Notes: generated by a model not told the origin, from the letters alone. A stretch of 64,000 nucleotides of DNA from an uncultured Collinsella sp. (GCA_900551365.1 URVZ01000001.1:46712-110711), one strand, 5' to 3'. Positions 27,802-36,415 are shown, counted from the first letter of the stretch. Made by a program: numbers and translations.

Positions 27802-29163
27802 ATGGATACTGTTCCGAGCGTTCTCTCATCGGTCTTTTGGGGCCTGCTGATGCTTTCCGTCCTTGTGTTTTTGCACGAGGGCGGCCACTTTTTGGCGGCG
27901 CGTGCCTGCGGCGTCCGTGTGACCGAGTTCTTTTTGGGCCTGCCGTGTCGCTTTGACATCCATCACACGTCACGTCGCATTGGAACCAAGTTTGGCGTGA
28001 CCCCGCTGCTGCTGGGTGGCTACGCTGCCATCTGCGGTATGGATCCGACCGACGTCTCGTGCGCTGATCGCGTGCTCGCGGCTATCTATCGTCATGGTCG
28101 CGTGACCGTGGCCGACCTTGCCGCCGAGCTCGAGCTATCCGAGGAGGTTGTGCTCGAGGCATGCGCCTTGCTCTTGGGTTGGGGCTCTATCGCGCCTTGG
28201 TATGAGGAAGGGGAGAAGCCCTCGCCGAGCTACTATCCCACCAAGTATCAGACGCTGCCACGAGATGCGGCGGGTTACACCACCTTTGACGGCCGCCGTT
28301 TCGATCGAGAGCATGCGACTACCGAGGGCGATGTTTGGGAGCTGCCGTGCGGCGAGGCCGAGTTTCTTGCACAAGAGCGTTCGCACACCTATCTTGGCCA
28401 GGGCTTTCTCAAGCGCGCCTTTATGCTGCTCGCGGGCATTCTCGTCAATATCCTGACGGGCTTTTTGCTGCTTATGAGCATCTACTCTATTGTGGGTGTC
28501 ACCGTGCCGATGGATACCAACGTGATCGGTCAGGTTGACGAGGGGTCTATTGCCGCCAAGGCGGGTATCGAGGGCGGCGACGCGATCCTTTCGGTTGACG
28601 GAGTATCGTGCTCTACCTGGATGGACGTTTACGATGCCATCGGCAAGACCGCCGGTAAGGACGATATCGCCATTGAGTATGAGCGCGACGGCAAGCAGCA
28701 TTCGACCTCGGTTGCGCTCAAAGAGGACGAGCGCCTAGGTGTGTATGCCTCTACGCAGGTGGTTCGTTTAGACCCCATCACGTCGGCTCGCCTTTCGTTC
28801 TCCTATGTCGTGCAGACAGCGGAGGGCGTGATGCGCCTGCTCCAGCCGCAGCATACGATGGAGATTCTCGATCAGTCCTCGTCGATCGTGGGCATCAGCG
28901 TCATGTCCTCTCAGGCGGCTGCTGCCGGCCCCGTAACGTTCTTGTCGTTTGCCGCGCTCATTTCGTTCTCGCTGGGTTTTATGAACTTGCTGCCCATCCC
29001 CCCGCTCGACGGGGGAAAGCTGGTTATCGAGATCATCCAAATGGTCGCCGGTCGCGAGCTGCCACTCAAGGTGCAGACAATCGTCAGCTATGTCGGCATC
29101 GCGCTCTTTGCGCTGCTGTTTGTTTATATGCTTCGTTCCGACGTCCTTCGATTTATTTTGTAG
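27802..29163 (+). CDS. rseP: Site-2 protease (M50, RseP-like) with an inserted winged-helix-like segment
   Basis: This is an intramembrane zinc metalloprotease. The first membrane helix carries FLHEGGHF (His25, Glu26, His29). A PDZ domain lies at about residues 225-300, and the third zinc ligand is in NLLPIPPLDGGKL near residue 402. Between GGYAAICGM and KRAFMLLAGILVN about 115 residues are inserted. They include DRVLAAIYRHGRVTVADLAA and ELSEEVVLEACALL, which read like a winged helix, followed by a polar linker. Typical RseP has only a short loop there. ATG 27802 is my choice; TTG 27787 is possible, sitting directly after AAGGA. It has 453 residues. Confidence 0.9.
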   Translation: MDTVPSVLSSVFWGLLMLSVLVFLHEGGHFLAARACGVRVTEFFLGLPCRFDIHHTSRRIGTKFGVTPLLLGGYAAICGMDPTDVSCADRVLAAIYRHGRVTVADLAAELELSEEVVLEACALLLGWGSIAPWYEEGEKPSPSYYPTKYQTLPRDAAGYTTFDGRRFDREHATTEGDVWELPCGEAEFLAQERSHTYLGQGFLKRAFMLLAGILVNILTGFLLLMSIYSIVGVTVPMDTNVIGQVDEGSIAAKAGIEGGDAILSVDGVSCSTWMDVYDAIGKTAGKDDIAIEYERDGKQHSTSVALKEDERLGVYASTQVVRLDPITSARLSFSYVVQTAEGVMRLLQPQHTMEILDQSSSIVGISVMSSQAAAAGPVTFLSFAALISFSLGFMNLLPIPPLDGGKLVIEIIQMVAGRELPLKVQTIVSYVGIALFALLFVYMLRSDVLRFIL

Positions 29164-29176
29164 GGGAGTGTTTGGA

Positions 29177-30259
29177 TTGTCTTTATCCCATCCTTTGCCG
29201 CGCGAGCTGACGCGCCCCGTATATGTGGGCGGCGTGCAGATCGGTGGTGGCGCGCCGGTGGTGGTTCAGTCCATGACCTGCACCGATACCGCCGACGCCC
29301 AGGCAACGCTTGCGCAAGTGCGTGCGCTTGCCCAGGCGGGTTGCGATGTTGTGCGCGTGAGCGTGCCTACCGAGGCTGCGCTCGAGGGCTTTCACACGAT
29401 TTGTGCCGAGTCTCCGGTGCCAATCGTCGCCGATATCCACTTTAACCATAAGCTTGCCATCGGCGCTGTCGAGGCTGGTGCCGCCAAGCTTCGCATCAAT
29501 CCCGGCAATATCGGCGATTGGGCTAAGGTCGATGCCGTGATCGATGCCGCGGGCGCCGCTGGGTGCGCGATTCGTATCGGCGTCAATGCCGGTTCGCTCG
29601 AGCAGGATATCGCCGAGCGCGACGACCTCACGCAGCCCGAAAAGCTCGTGATGTCGAGCGAGCGCTTCGTCAAGCACTTTGAGGACCGTGGTTTTACGAA
29701 CATTGTGCTTTCGGCCAAGGCCCATAGCGTGCAAACGACGCTTGATACCTATCGAGCCCTGTCGCGTGAGATTCCCCACGTTCCGCTTCACCTGGGCGTG
29801 ACGGAGGCGGGGACCAAGCTCCAGGGCACCATCAAGAGCTCTGTAGGCTTGGGTATCTTGCTTTCCGAAGGCATTGGCGACACCATGCGTGTGTCGCTCA
29901 CAGCCGATCCGGTTGAGGAGCCGCCGGTTGCCTGGGGTATTCTGCAGTCGTTGGGCCTGCGTCGCCGTGGCCCCGAGATTGTCTCGTGCCCCACATGCGC
30001 CCGCTGCCAGGTTAACCTTATTCCCATTGCCGAGGAGGTTACCGAGCGGCTTAAGAACTACTCCGCGCCGCTTTCGATCGCTGTGATGGGATGTGCCGTT
30101 AATGGCCCCGGCGAGGCTTCTGATGCCGATCTGGGCGTTGCTTGCGGACGTGGTCAGGCCTTGCTCTTTTCGCATGGCCAGATCATTGGTAAAGTAGCTG
30201 AGAACCAAATTGTCGACGCGCTTATGGCCGAGGTCGACAAGCTTATTGAGGAGAAATAA
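29177..30259 (+). CDS. ispG: 4-hydroxy-3-methylbut-2-en-1-yl diphosphate synthase
   Basis: It is the [4Fe-4S] enzyme of the MEP pathway that makes HMBPP. The N-terminus TRPVYVGGVQIGGGAPVVVQSMT (core VGGVQIGGGAPVVVQSMT), RINPGNIGD, the cysteine motif SCPTCARCQVNL and VMGCAVNGPGEASDADLG are all present. TTG at 29177 has AGGGGAG 8 bases upstream, which decides the start; upstream sequence in the same frame overlaps rseP. It has 360 residues. proS follows directly. Confidence 0.95.
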   Translation: MSLSHPLPRELTRPVYVGGVQIGGGAPVVVQSMTCTDTADAQATLAQVRALAQAGCDVVRVSVPTEAALEGFHTICAESPVPIVADIHFNHKLAIGAVEAGAAKLRINPGNIGDWAKVDAVIDAAGAAGCAIRIGVNAGSLEQDIAERDDLTQPEKLVMSSERFVKHFEDRGFTNIVLSAKAHSVQTTLDTYRALSREIPHVPLHLGVTEAGTKLQGTIKSSVGLGILLSEGIGDTMRVSLTADPVEEPPVAWGILQSLGLRRRGPEIVSCPTCARCQVNLIPIAEEVTERLKNYSAPLSIAVMGCAVNGPGEASDADLGVACGRGQALLFSHGQIIGKVAENQIVDALMAEVDKLIEEK

Positions 30260-31981
30260 ATGACCCGAGCAATGTATATGTCTAAGCTTTATGCGCCGAC
30301 GCTTAAAGAGGATCCGGCGGACGCTGAGCTCGCCAGCCACCGTCTGCTGCTCCGTGCCGGCATGATCCGCAAGGAGGCCGCCGGTCTATATTCCTACCTG
30401 CCGCTTGCTTGGCGCTCGATTCGCAAGATCGAGAACATCGTGCGCGACGAGATGGACGCTGCTGGCGCCCAGGAGCTTATGATGCCTATCATGGTCGATG
30501 CCGAGTTGTGGCGTGAGTCCGGCCGCATCGACGCCTATGGCAAGGAGCTTGTGCGCTTTGACGACCGTCATGGTCGCGAGTTCGTCCTGGGTCCCACCCA
30601 CGAGGAGACCGTCACGGCCCTGGTGCGCAATGAGCTGCGCTCCTACAAACAGCTGCCCGTCAACCTGTACCACATTCAGGACAAGTTCCGCGACGAGTTC
30701 CGTCCCCGCTTTGGCCTGATGCGCGGTCGCGAGTTCATCATGAAGGACGCCTACAGCTTCTCCGCCACGCAGGAGAGCCTGCAGGAGGAGTACGACAAGA
30801 TGAAGCAGGCCTACGCTAACATCTGCGAGCGCTGCTACATCAAGGCTCTGCCCGTTGTCGCCGACTCCGGCGAGATCGGCGGCGACACTTCCGTCGAGTA
30901 CATGGCTCTTGCCGACGCCGGCGAGGCTTCGCTCGTCTACTGCGACGATTGCGGTTTTGCTGCCGATGACGAGGCTGCAAGCACCAAGGTCGTTGTGACC
31001 GAGGGCCCCGGCGATGGCACGCTCACCAAGGTCGAGACTCCGGGTATGGGCACCATCGAGGCCGTTGCCAAGTTCTTCGGCTTCCCCGAGAACGGCACGC
31101 GCAAGTCGCTGGCACTCATCGACTCCGAGGGCAAGCCGGTCGTGGCCATTGTCCCGGGCGACCACGAGCTCAATGACTGCAAGGCCGAGCATGTCTTTGG
31201 CAAGGGCTACCGCATGATGACCGACGAGGAGCTTCAAGCGAACGGCCTGCACAAGGGCTTTATCGGACCGGTCAACCTGCCCGAGGGCATCCGTCTGGTG
31301 TGCGACGAGAGCCTGCGCGATTCCAAGCAGTGGGCCTGCGGTGCCAACGAGGTCGATTATCACTTTACCGGTGCCTGCCCCGAGCGCGACTTTACCGTCG
31401 ATGAGTGGGCCGATCTGGTCACCGTTGTCGCCGGCGACCCCTGCCCGCACTGCGGCAAGCCGCTCTCCGCTGCCCGCGGCATCGAGGTCTCTCAGGTCTT
31501 CCAGCTGGGCACCAAGTATTCCGAGGCCATGGGTGCCACCTTTATGGATGAGGATGGCAAGGAGAAGCCGCTCATCATGGGCTGCTACGGCGTTGGTGTG
31601 TCCCGCTCGCTCGCTGCCGTCGTGGAGCAACACAACGACGAGCACGGTATCGTCTGGCCGGTCTCCGTTGCCCCGTACGAGGTCGCGGTGATTCCGCTCG
31701 ATCCCAAGAAGGAGGAGTGCGCTACCGTCTGCGAGCAGATCGTTGATGGCCTGTGCGCCGAGGGTATCGAGGTTGTCGTCGACGACCGCGACGAGCGTCC
31801 CGGCTTTAAGTTTGCCGACAACGACCTTATGGGCTTCCCGTATCAGGTCGTTCTGGGTAAGCGTGGCCTTAAGGATGGCACCGTTGAGCTCAAGGACCGT
31901 GCCACGGGTGAGCGCGAGGATGTGGCGATCGACGAGGTCGTCGCCAAGGTCGCCGAGCTTGTGAAGGCAGCACGCCGTTAA
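30260..31981 (+). CDS. proS: Prolyl-tRNA synthetase (bacterial type with editing domain)
   Basis: This 573-residue class II synthetase contains motif 2 (FRDEFRPRFGLMRGREFIMKD, core RPRFGLMRGREFIMKDAY), the GPTHEETVT motif, and an inserted editing domain between motifs 2 and 3 (about residues 230-400). The C-terminal anticodon-binding domain includes VVDDRDERPGFKFADNDLMG (20 residues). The ATG at 30260 starts directly after the ispG stop, with GAGGAGA upstream. It ends the long pyrH-proS block, followed by a terminator. Confidence 0.97.
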   Translation: MTRAMYMSKLYAPTLKEDPADAELASHRLLLRAGMIRKEAAGLYSYLPLAWRSIRKIENIVRDEMDAAGAQELMMPIMVDAELWRESGRIDAYGKELVRFDDRHGREFVLGPTHEETVTALVRNELRSYKQLPVNLYHIQDKFRDEFRPRFGLMRGREFIMKDAYSFSATQESLQEEYDKMKQAYANICERCYIKALPVVADSGEIGGDTSVEYMALADAGEASLVYCDDCGFAADDEAASTKVVVTEGPGDGTLTKVETPGMGTIEAVAKFFGFPENGTRKSLALIDSEGKPVVAIVPGDHELNDCKAEHVFGKGYRMMTDEELQANGLHKGFIGPVNLPEGIRLVCDESLRDSKQWACGANEVDYHFTGACPERDFTVDEWADLVTVVAGDPCPHCGKPLSAARGIEVSQVFQLGTKYSEAMGATFMDEDGKEKPLIMGCYGVGVSRSLAAVVEQHNDEHGIVWPVSVAPYEVAVIPLDPKKEECATVCEQIVDGLCAEGIEVVVDDRDERPGFKFADNDLMGFPYQVVLGKRGLKDGTVELKDRATGEREDVAIDEVVAKVAELVKAARR

Positions 31982-32015
31982 TCGACGATTTCGCTTGTAG
32001 TTCGATATACGGGAC

Positions 32016-32060
32016 GGCCCCGCATTTCTCCAGATCGGGGAGATGCGGGGCCCTCCTTTT
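32016..32060 (+). terminator. Rho-independent terminator after proS
   Basis: GGCCCCGCATTTCTCC pairs with GGGGAGATGCGGGGCC (near perfect) and is followed by CTCCTTTTAT. Confidence 0.85.
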
Positions 32061-32081
32061 ATCTTGTGGCATCCTCGATAT

Positions 32082-32126
32082 CTAAAAGGAAAACCCACAG
32101 CCCATGCGAGCTGCGGGGTTTTCCTT
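32082..32126 (-). terminator. Terminator of the minus-strand kinase gene
   Basis: On the minus strand AAGGAAAACCCCGCAGC pairs with GCTGTGGGTTTTCCTT, and the T-rich arm runs on as TTTTAG. It lies 30-75 bases past the stop of the APH-family gene. The same stem may also work on the plus strand behind proS. Confidence 0.7.
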
Positions 32127-32158
32127 GTGCCTCCGATGCGAAATGAATCGCTCAGATA

Positions 32159-32923
32159 TTACTGATAATCGACGACGTCGATCCAGTTCTTCAGGAACTC
32201 ATCGTTCACGTTGCGCTTGCGAGCGAGCTCGGAAGCGGCGACGATGCTCGTCCACTGACGCACGACCTGCATGGGCATGTCGGCGCGGTCGCAGTAGAGC
32301 TCCAGGTAGGCCTCGGCCTGATCCTTGCTGTTGAGGGCAAAGAGCAAGTAGGTGGTGGCAACGTCGGCAGCAGGGGAGCCCTGGGTAGCGTGTGCCCAGT
32401 CGCACACATAGAGCTGGCCGTCGTCGCCGACGATGACGTTGGAGGGGTTGAAGTCGCCGTGGCAGACCTTGAACTCCTTGGTCATGCCGTCCAGACGCTC
32501 CTGAAGGTTGTAGCGCGTGGTGGCATTGAGCTGATCAAGGCTGTCGATCATGCGGGCGAACTTGTCGCGCTGACGGTTGAGCAGCGGGGAGGTGTAGTCG
32601 TGGATCTCGATCTGGAGGTCGACGAACATCTCGAGGTACTCACCAAAGCGCTGGGGCTCGGCAGTCATCTTCTCGGCAAGGGTGGTGCCCGGAACCTTCT
32701 CGGTCACGAGCGCCCAGCCGTTGGCGTTCTCGAGCTGGGAAACCTCGAGAGCCTTGGGGCTGCGGATGCCGCACTCATTGATGCGGGCAAGATTCAAAGC
32801 CTCGTTGAACACGTCGGAGACAGGCTTGGTCTCGTTAAAGACCTTGACGATCTTGTCGCCCAGGTCGTAAACGACCTTGTTGCCACGGCGGACGAGCTCG
32901 GTCTTGGAATCGGGTAGCAGCAT
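32159..32923 (-). CDS. APH/choline-kinase-like phosphotransferase of unknown substrate
   Basis: This 254-residue protein has a protein-kinase-like fold of the aminoglycoside phosphotransferase family. The catalytic loop is VCHGDFNPSNVIV (Asp-Asn pair) and the metal-binding Asp is in YVCDWAHATQGSP. A nucleotide-binding N-lobe (GDKIVKVFNETKPVSDVFNEA) and TEKVPGTTLAEKM are present. Such chromosomal members often phosphorylate small metabolites; there is no reason to call it a resistance gene. GAAAGGATG precedes the ATG at 32923. It lies 89 bp downstream of adhE in the same direction, with a hairpin between. Confidence 0.8.
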   Translation of the reverse strand: MLLPDSKTELVRRGNKVVYDLGDKIVKVFNETKPVSDVFNEALNLARINECGIRSPKALEVSQLENANGWALVTEKVPGTTLAEKMTAEPQRFGEYLEMFVDLQIEIHDYTSPLLNRQRDKFARMIDSLDQLNATTRYNLQERLDGMTKEFKVCHGDFNPSNVIVGDDGQLYVCDWAHATQGSPAADVATTYLLFALNSKDQAEAYLELYCDRADMPMQVVRQWTSIVAASELARKRNVNDEFLKNWIDVVDYQ

Positions 32924-32956
32924 GGTTGCATCCTTTCAACGATGCGATAGAAGCGA

Positions 32957-32993
32957 CGGCGGGGGTGTGTGAAACACCCGTGCACCCCCGCCG
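32957..32993 (-). terminator. GC-rich hairpin between adhE and the kinase gene
   Basis: CGGCGGGGGTG pairs with CACCCCCGCCG. On the minus strand the T-run precedes the hairpin rather than following it, so it may be an mRNA-stabilising end or partial terminator instead of a full stop. Confidence 0.45.
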
Positions 32994-33012
32994 CAAAAAA
33001 CCGTGCTAAAAA

Positions 33013-35661
33013 CTAGCAGACGGCGTAGTCCTGGGGCTCGCGGCCGTAGTAGGCGTCCAGGTAGAGCTCCTTGATCTCGCTCATGAGCGGGTAGCGCGGG
33101 TTAGCGCCGGTGCACTGGTCGTTGAATGCCTGCTCGGTCATCTCGTCGAGGGTGTCGAGGAAGTACTGCTCGTCAACACCGTAGTCGGCGATGGTCTTCT
33201 TGACACCGATGAAGTCCTTGAGCTCCTCGAGCTTCGTGATGAAGTTCTCGAAGACCTCCTTGTCGTCCTTGCCCTCGATACCGCAGTACTTGGCCATCTC
33301 GGCGTAGTTGTGCAGCGCGTTGGGGTAAGGATACTGGGAGAAGGTACCCATCTTGACGGGAGCCTCGGCGGCGTTGTAGCGCATGACGCGGGTCAGGATG
33401 ACGGCGTTAGCGATGCCGTGGGGCAGGTGATGGAAAGCGCCGAGCTTGTGAGCCATGGAGTGGTTGAGGCCCAGGAAGGCGTTGGCGAAGGCCATACCGG
33501 CCATGCAGGAGGCGTTGTGCATCTCCTCGCGGGCGTGCGGGTCCTTGGCGCCGTTCGTGAAGCTGGAGGGCAGGTTCTCAAAGACGAGCTTGGCAGCGCG
33601 CTCGGAGAGGCCCTTGGTGTAGTCGGAAGCCATGATGGAGACGTAGGACTCGATGGCGTGGGTCATGACGTCGATGCCGGAGGCAGCGGTCAGGCCGCGC
33701 GGGGCGGTCATGCAGTTGTCGGCGTCGACGATAGCCATGTTGGGGAGCAGCGCGTAGTCGGCGAGCGGCCACTTGATGCCGGTCTCCTTGTCGGTGATGA
33801 TGGCGAACGGCGTGCACTCGGAGCCGGTACCCGAGGAGGTCGGGACGGCGACGAAGTAGGCCTTCTTGCCCATCTCGGGGAAGGTGAAGATACGCTTGCG
33901 GATGTCCATGAAGTCCATGGCCATGTCCTCAAACTTGCACTCGGGGTGCTCGTACATCATCCACATGATCTTGCCGGCGTCCATAGCTGAGCCACCGCCG
34001 ACGGCGATGATGACGTCCGGCTCAAAGAGAGCCATCTGCTTGGCGCCGCGACGTGCGCACTGCAGCGACGGATCGGGCTCGACGTCGTAGAAGCAGTCGT
34101 GGGCGATGCCCATCTCGTCGAGCTTGGCCTCGATGGCGCGGGTGTTGCCATTCTTGAAGAGGAACTGGTCGGTAACGATGAAGGCGCGCTTCTTTCCCAT
34201 GACGTTGCCCAGCTCGTCGAGGGCGACGGGCGTGGAACCCTTCTTGAAGTAGACCTTCTCGGGAGCGCGGAACCACAGCATGTTCTCACGGCGCTCGGCC
34301 ACAGTCTTAACGTTGATCAAGTGCTTCACCCCAACGTTCTCGGAGACGGAGTTGCCGCCCCAGGAGCCGCAGCCCAGGGTCAGAGACGGCTTCATGCCAA
34401 AGTTGTACAGGTCACCGATGCCGCCGTGCGAGGACGGGGTGTTGATGACGATACGGCAGGCCTTCATGACGTGCTCGAACAGGCTGATCTTCTCGGCCTG
34501 GGCGGGGTGCACGTACAGAGAGGCGGTGTGGCCCGGGCCACCGGCGAGCACGAGGTGCTCGGCCTTGTCGACGGCCTCCTGGAAGTCCTTGGCGTGGTAC
34601 ATGGCCAGGACCGGGGAGAGCTTCTCGTGGGAGAACTCCTCCTTGGCGGGGTCGGTGGAGGTGACCTCGGCGATCAGGATCTTGGTCTTGGCGGGAACCT
34701 CGATGCCGGCGAGCTCGGCGATCTTGGCAGCGGCCATGCCGGGGATGCGGTGATCGAGAGCGCCGTTCTTGAACATGGCGGCACGCAGGGCCTCCATCTC
34801 GGCACCCTGCTTGACGAAGTAGCAGCCGCGCTTCTGGAACTCGGCCTTAACCTGGTCATAGATGCTGTCGATTACGGTCACGGACTGCTCGGAAGCGCAG
34901 ATCATGCCGTTGTCGAAGGTCTTGGAGTGGATGATGGAGTTGACGGCGAGCAGCACGTCGGCGGTGTCGTCGATGACGACCGGGGTGTTACCGGCGCCAA
35001 CGCCCAGGGCGGGCTTGCCCGAGGAGTAAGCGGCCTTGACCATGCCCGGGCCACCGGTGGCGAGGATGATGTCGACGTCGCGCATGACCATGTTAGTCAG
35101 CTCGATGGAGGGGACATCGACCCAGCCGATGATGCCCTCGGGGGCGCCGGCCTTGACGGCGGCGTCAAGCACGAGCTTGGCGGCGGCGATGGTGCACTTG
35201 GCGGCAGCCGGGTGCGGGGAGATGATGATGGCGTTGCGGGTCTTCAGGCAGATCAGCGTCTTGAAGATCGCGGTGGAGGTGGGGTTGGTCGTCGGGATGA
35301 CGGCGCCCACGATGCCGATGGGCTCGGCGATCTTGGTGATGCCGTAAGCCTCGTCGCGCTCCAGGACACCACAGGTCTTGGTGTTCTTGTAAGCGTTGTA
35401 GATGTACTCTGCGGCGTAGTGGTTCTTGATGACCTTGTCCTCAAGAACGCCGCGGCCGGTCTCCTCGATGGCCATCTTCGCCAACGGGATACGAGCCTTG
35501 TTGGCGGCCATGGCGGCCTCATAGAAGATCTTGTCGACCTGCTCCTGCGTGTACGTAGCAAAAAGCGCCTGGGCCTCTCGCATCTGAGCGAGCTTAGCCT
35601 CAAGCGCCTCTACGTTGTCCACAATTGCGGGAGTAGTGTTTTCCGGTGACTTTTTCACCAT
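33013..35661 (-). CDS. adhE: Bifunctional acetaldehyde-CoA/alcohol dehydrogenase
   Basis: It reduces acetyl-CoA to acetaldehyde and then ethanol, re-oxidising NADH in fermentation. It forms filaments (spirosomes) in known members. The N-terminal aldehyde dehydrogenase half has the catalytic Cys255 in DNGMICASEQS. After a linker, the iron-dependent alcohol dehydrogenase half has GGGSAMDAGKIMWMMYEHPE and the metal-ligand region GMAFANAFLGLNHSMAHKLG (20 residues). It has 882 residues, full length. AAGGAGACACAA precedes the ATG. Upstream there is an extended -10 box and a large palindrome. No Rex-type TTGTGA-N6-TCACAA site was seen. Confidence 0.97.
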   Translation of the reverse strand: MVKKSPENTTPAIVDNVEALEAKLAQMREAQALFATYTQEQVDKIFYEAAMAANKARIPLAKMAIEETGRGVLEDKVIKNHYAAEYIYNAYKNTKTCGVLERDEAYGITKIAEPIGIVGAVIPTTNPTSTAIFKTLICLKTRNAIIISPHPAAAKCTIAAAKLVLDAAVKAGAPEGIIGWVDVPSIELTNMVMRDVDIILATGGPGMVKAAYSSGKPALGVGAGNTPVVIDDTADVLLAVNSIIHSKTFDNGMICASEQSVTVIDSIYDQVKAEFQKRGCYFVKQGAEMEALRAAMFKNGALDHRIPGMAAAKIAELAGIEVPAKTKILIAEVTSTDPAKEEFSHEKLSPVLAMYHAKDFQEAVDKAEHLVLAGGPGHTASLYVHPAQAEKISLFEHVMKACRIVINTPSSHGGIGDLYNFGMKPSLTLGCGSWGGNSVSENVGVKHLINVKTVAERRENMLWFRAPEKVYFKKGSTPVALDELGNVMGKKRAFIVTDQFLFKNGNTRAIEAKLDEMGIAHDCFYDVEPDPSLQCARRGAKQMALFEPDVIIAVGGGSAMDAGKIMWMMYEHPECKFEDMAMDFMDIRKRIFTFPEMGKKAYFVAVPTSSGTGSECTPFAIITDKETGIKWPLADYALLPNMAIVDADNCMTAPRGLTAASGIDVMTHAIESYVSIMASDYTKGLSERAAKLVFENLPSSFTNGAKDPHAREEMHNASCMAGMAFANAFLGLNHSMAHKLGAFHHLPHGIANAVILTRVMRYNAAEAPVKMGTFSQYPYPNALHNYAEMAKYCGIEGKDDKEVFENFITKLEELKDFIGVKKTIADYGVDEQYFLDTLDEMTEQAFNDQCTGANPRYPLMSEIKELYLDAYYGREPQDYAVC

Positions 35662-35701
35662 TTGTGTCTCCTTGCGATCGGAGATTTACCCTACGCCTTG
35701 C

Positions 35702-35710
35702 ATGATAGCA
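35702..35710 (-). promoter_or_regulatory. Extended -10 promoter of adhE
   Basis: On the minus strand TGCTATCAT occurs 41 bases before the ATG. No good -35 box is present at 16-18 bp. The predicted start is near 35695. Confidence 0.55.
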
Positions 35711-35753
35711 AGAAATTATTCGGCGAACGGTAAGATTCCTGTAAAAGGCACAC

Positions 35754-35783
35754 TAAAACGCTTCAATAAACTGAAGCGTTTTA
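35754..35783 (-). repeat. 30-bp perfect palindrome upstream of adhE
   Basis: Twelve-base arms TAAAACGCTTCA and TGAAGCGTTTTA flank the 6-base centre ATAAAC. The site lies about 50-80 bases upstream of the predicted adhE transcription start and next to the transposase remnant. It could be an operator, a transcription terminator (each strand ends GCGTTTTA), or a relic of the mobile element. Confidence 0.7.
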
Positions 35784-35788
35784 ACTAA

Positions 35789-36030
35789 AACTATCTGCCT
35801 GCTGCATCGCCCCGCTCATTGGGTACAGACTCTCATGAGTATTTCAATGGGAAAACGGGACATCTGTTTGATAATCGCTATTCGCGGGTCGCGGTTGAGT
35901 CGGACACACAGGCGGTGCAGCTACTCGATTACATCCATTTCAATCCCGTGTAAGGTGCGTCCGACTCGCTCGAGGCGTACCGTTAGTTACAAGGCATACC
36001 AGCTGGGCTATGATCCCTTTGACATCTGCA
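35789..36030 (+). pseudogene. Remnant of a RAYT/IS200-like (Y1, COG1943) transposase
   Basis: One frame reads DSHEYFNGKTGHLFDNRYSR and then LLDYIHFNPV. This matches the C-terminal part of REP-associated tyrosine transposases (consensus YFN...GHLFQ.RY and YIHLNPV). The frame is then broken by TAA at 35951 and TAG at 35984. The match resumes in the +1 frame as YKAYQLGYDPFD from 35988. The N-terminal HUH catalytic part is missing. A decayed, inactive fragment is therefore likely. No terminal repeats or target duplication could be recognised. Confidence 0.72.
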
Positions 36031-36060
36031 AACCCTCATATAAGTCTGTCCCCAATGAGT

Positions 36061-36096
36061 GCAAAAAGGCGCCCTCCGTAGGGGAGGGCGCCTTTG
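36061..36096 (-). terminator. Terminator after rpmB
   Basis: On the minus strand AAAGGCGCCCTCC pairs with GGAGGGCGCCTTT and runs into TTTTTGC. Strong. Confidence 0.9.
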
Positions 36097-36163
36097 GTAA
36101 GTTCTATATGAACGCGAGGTCTTTGACCCGGAGAGTCCGAGGTACTTGTTGGTAAGACCTTAT

Positions 36164-36352
36164 TTAGGAGCGCGCAACCTTGCCGGACTTGAGGCAGGTG
36201 GAGCAAACGTTCATCTTGCGACGGTGACCGTCGACGACGACGTAGACGCGCTGGATGTTGGGGCGGAACTTACGGTTGGTGACGCGGTGAGAGTGGCTGA
36301 TGGAGCGACCGGCAACGGGGTGCTTACCGCAAACTTCGCAAACTTTGGACAT
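36164..36352 (-). CDS. rpmB: 50S ribosomal protein L28
   Basis: This is a 62-residue large-subunit protein. It keeps two cysteine pairs (CEVCGK and CSTCLKSG), so it is the zinc-binding form of L28, with SISHSHRVTNRKFRPNIQ (18 residues) between them. The start is ATG 36352, because AAGGAGGG lies 6 bases upstream; a longer reading frame to 36400 includes sequence with no family match. It is transcribed alone from an extended -10 promoter and has its own terminator. Confidence 0.96.
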   Translation of the reverse strand: MSKVCEVCGKHPVAGRSISHSHRVTNRKFRPNIQRVYVVVDGHRRKMNVCSTCLKSGKVARS

Positions 36353-36406
36353 AACTGACCCTCCTTGGGCGACAAACGAACATGTCGCGTTAACAAACAA
36401 GCCTGA

Positions 36407-36415
36407 ACTATAGCA
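36407..36415 (-). promoter_or_regulatory. Extended -10 promoter of rpmB
   Basis: TGCTATAGT on the minus strand lies 54 bases before the ATG. The same TGCTATAGT occurs before rpsT. No good -35 box. Confidence 0.55.

Noticed and set aside
32159..32923. Aminoglycoside resistance gene
   Set aside because: The protein shares the APH fold, but it sits in core DNA without mobile elements and the substrate is not indicated. Calling it a resistance determinant is unsupported.
34099..35649. A 516-codon plus-strand frame opposite adhE
   Set aside because: Antisense shadow; adhE is complete and has all its motifs on the minus strand.
35662..35790. Rex operator upstream of adhE
   Set aside because: No TTGTGA-N6-TCACAA-like sequence was seen; the palindrome present has a different sequence.
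35835..36155. A 106-codon plus-strand frame between adhE and rpmB
   Set aside because: It is a mosaic: its middle part contains the shifted end of the transposase remnant, and its 3' part runs through the rpmB terminator. It is not a real gene.
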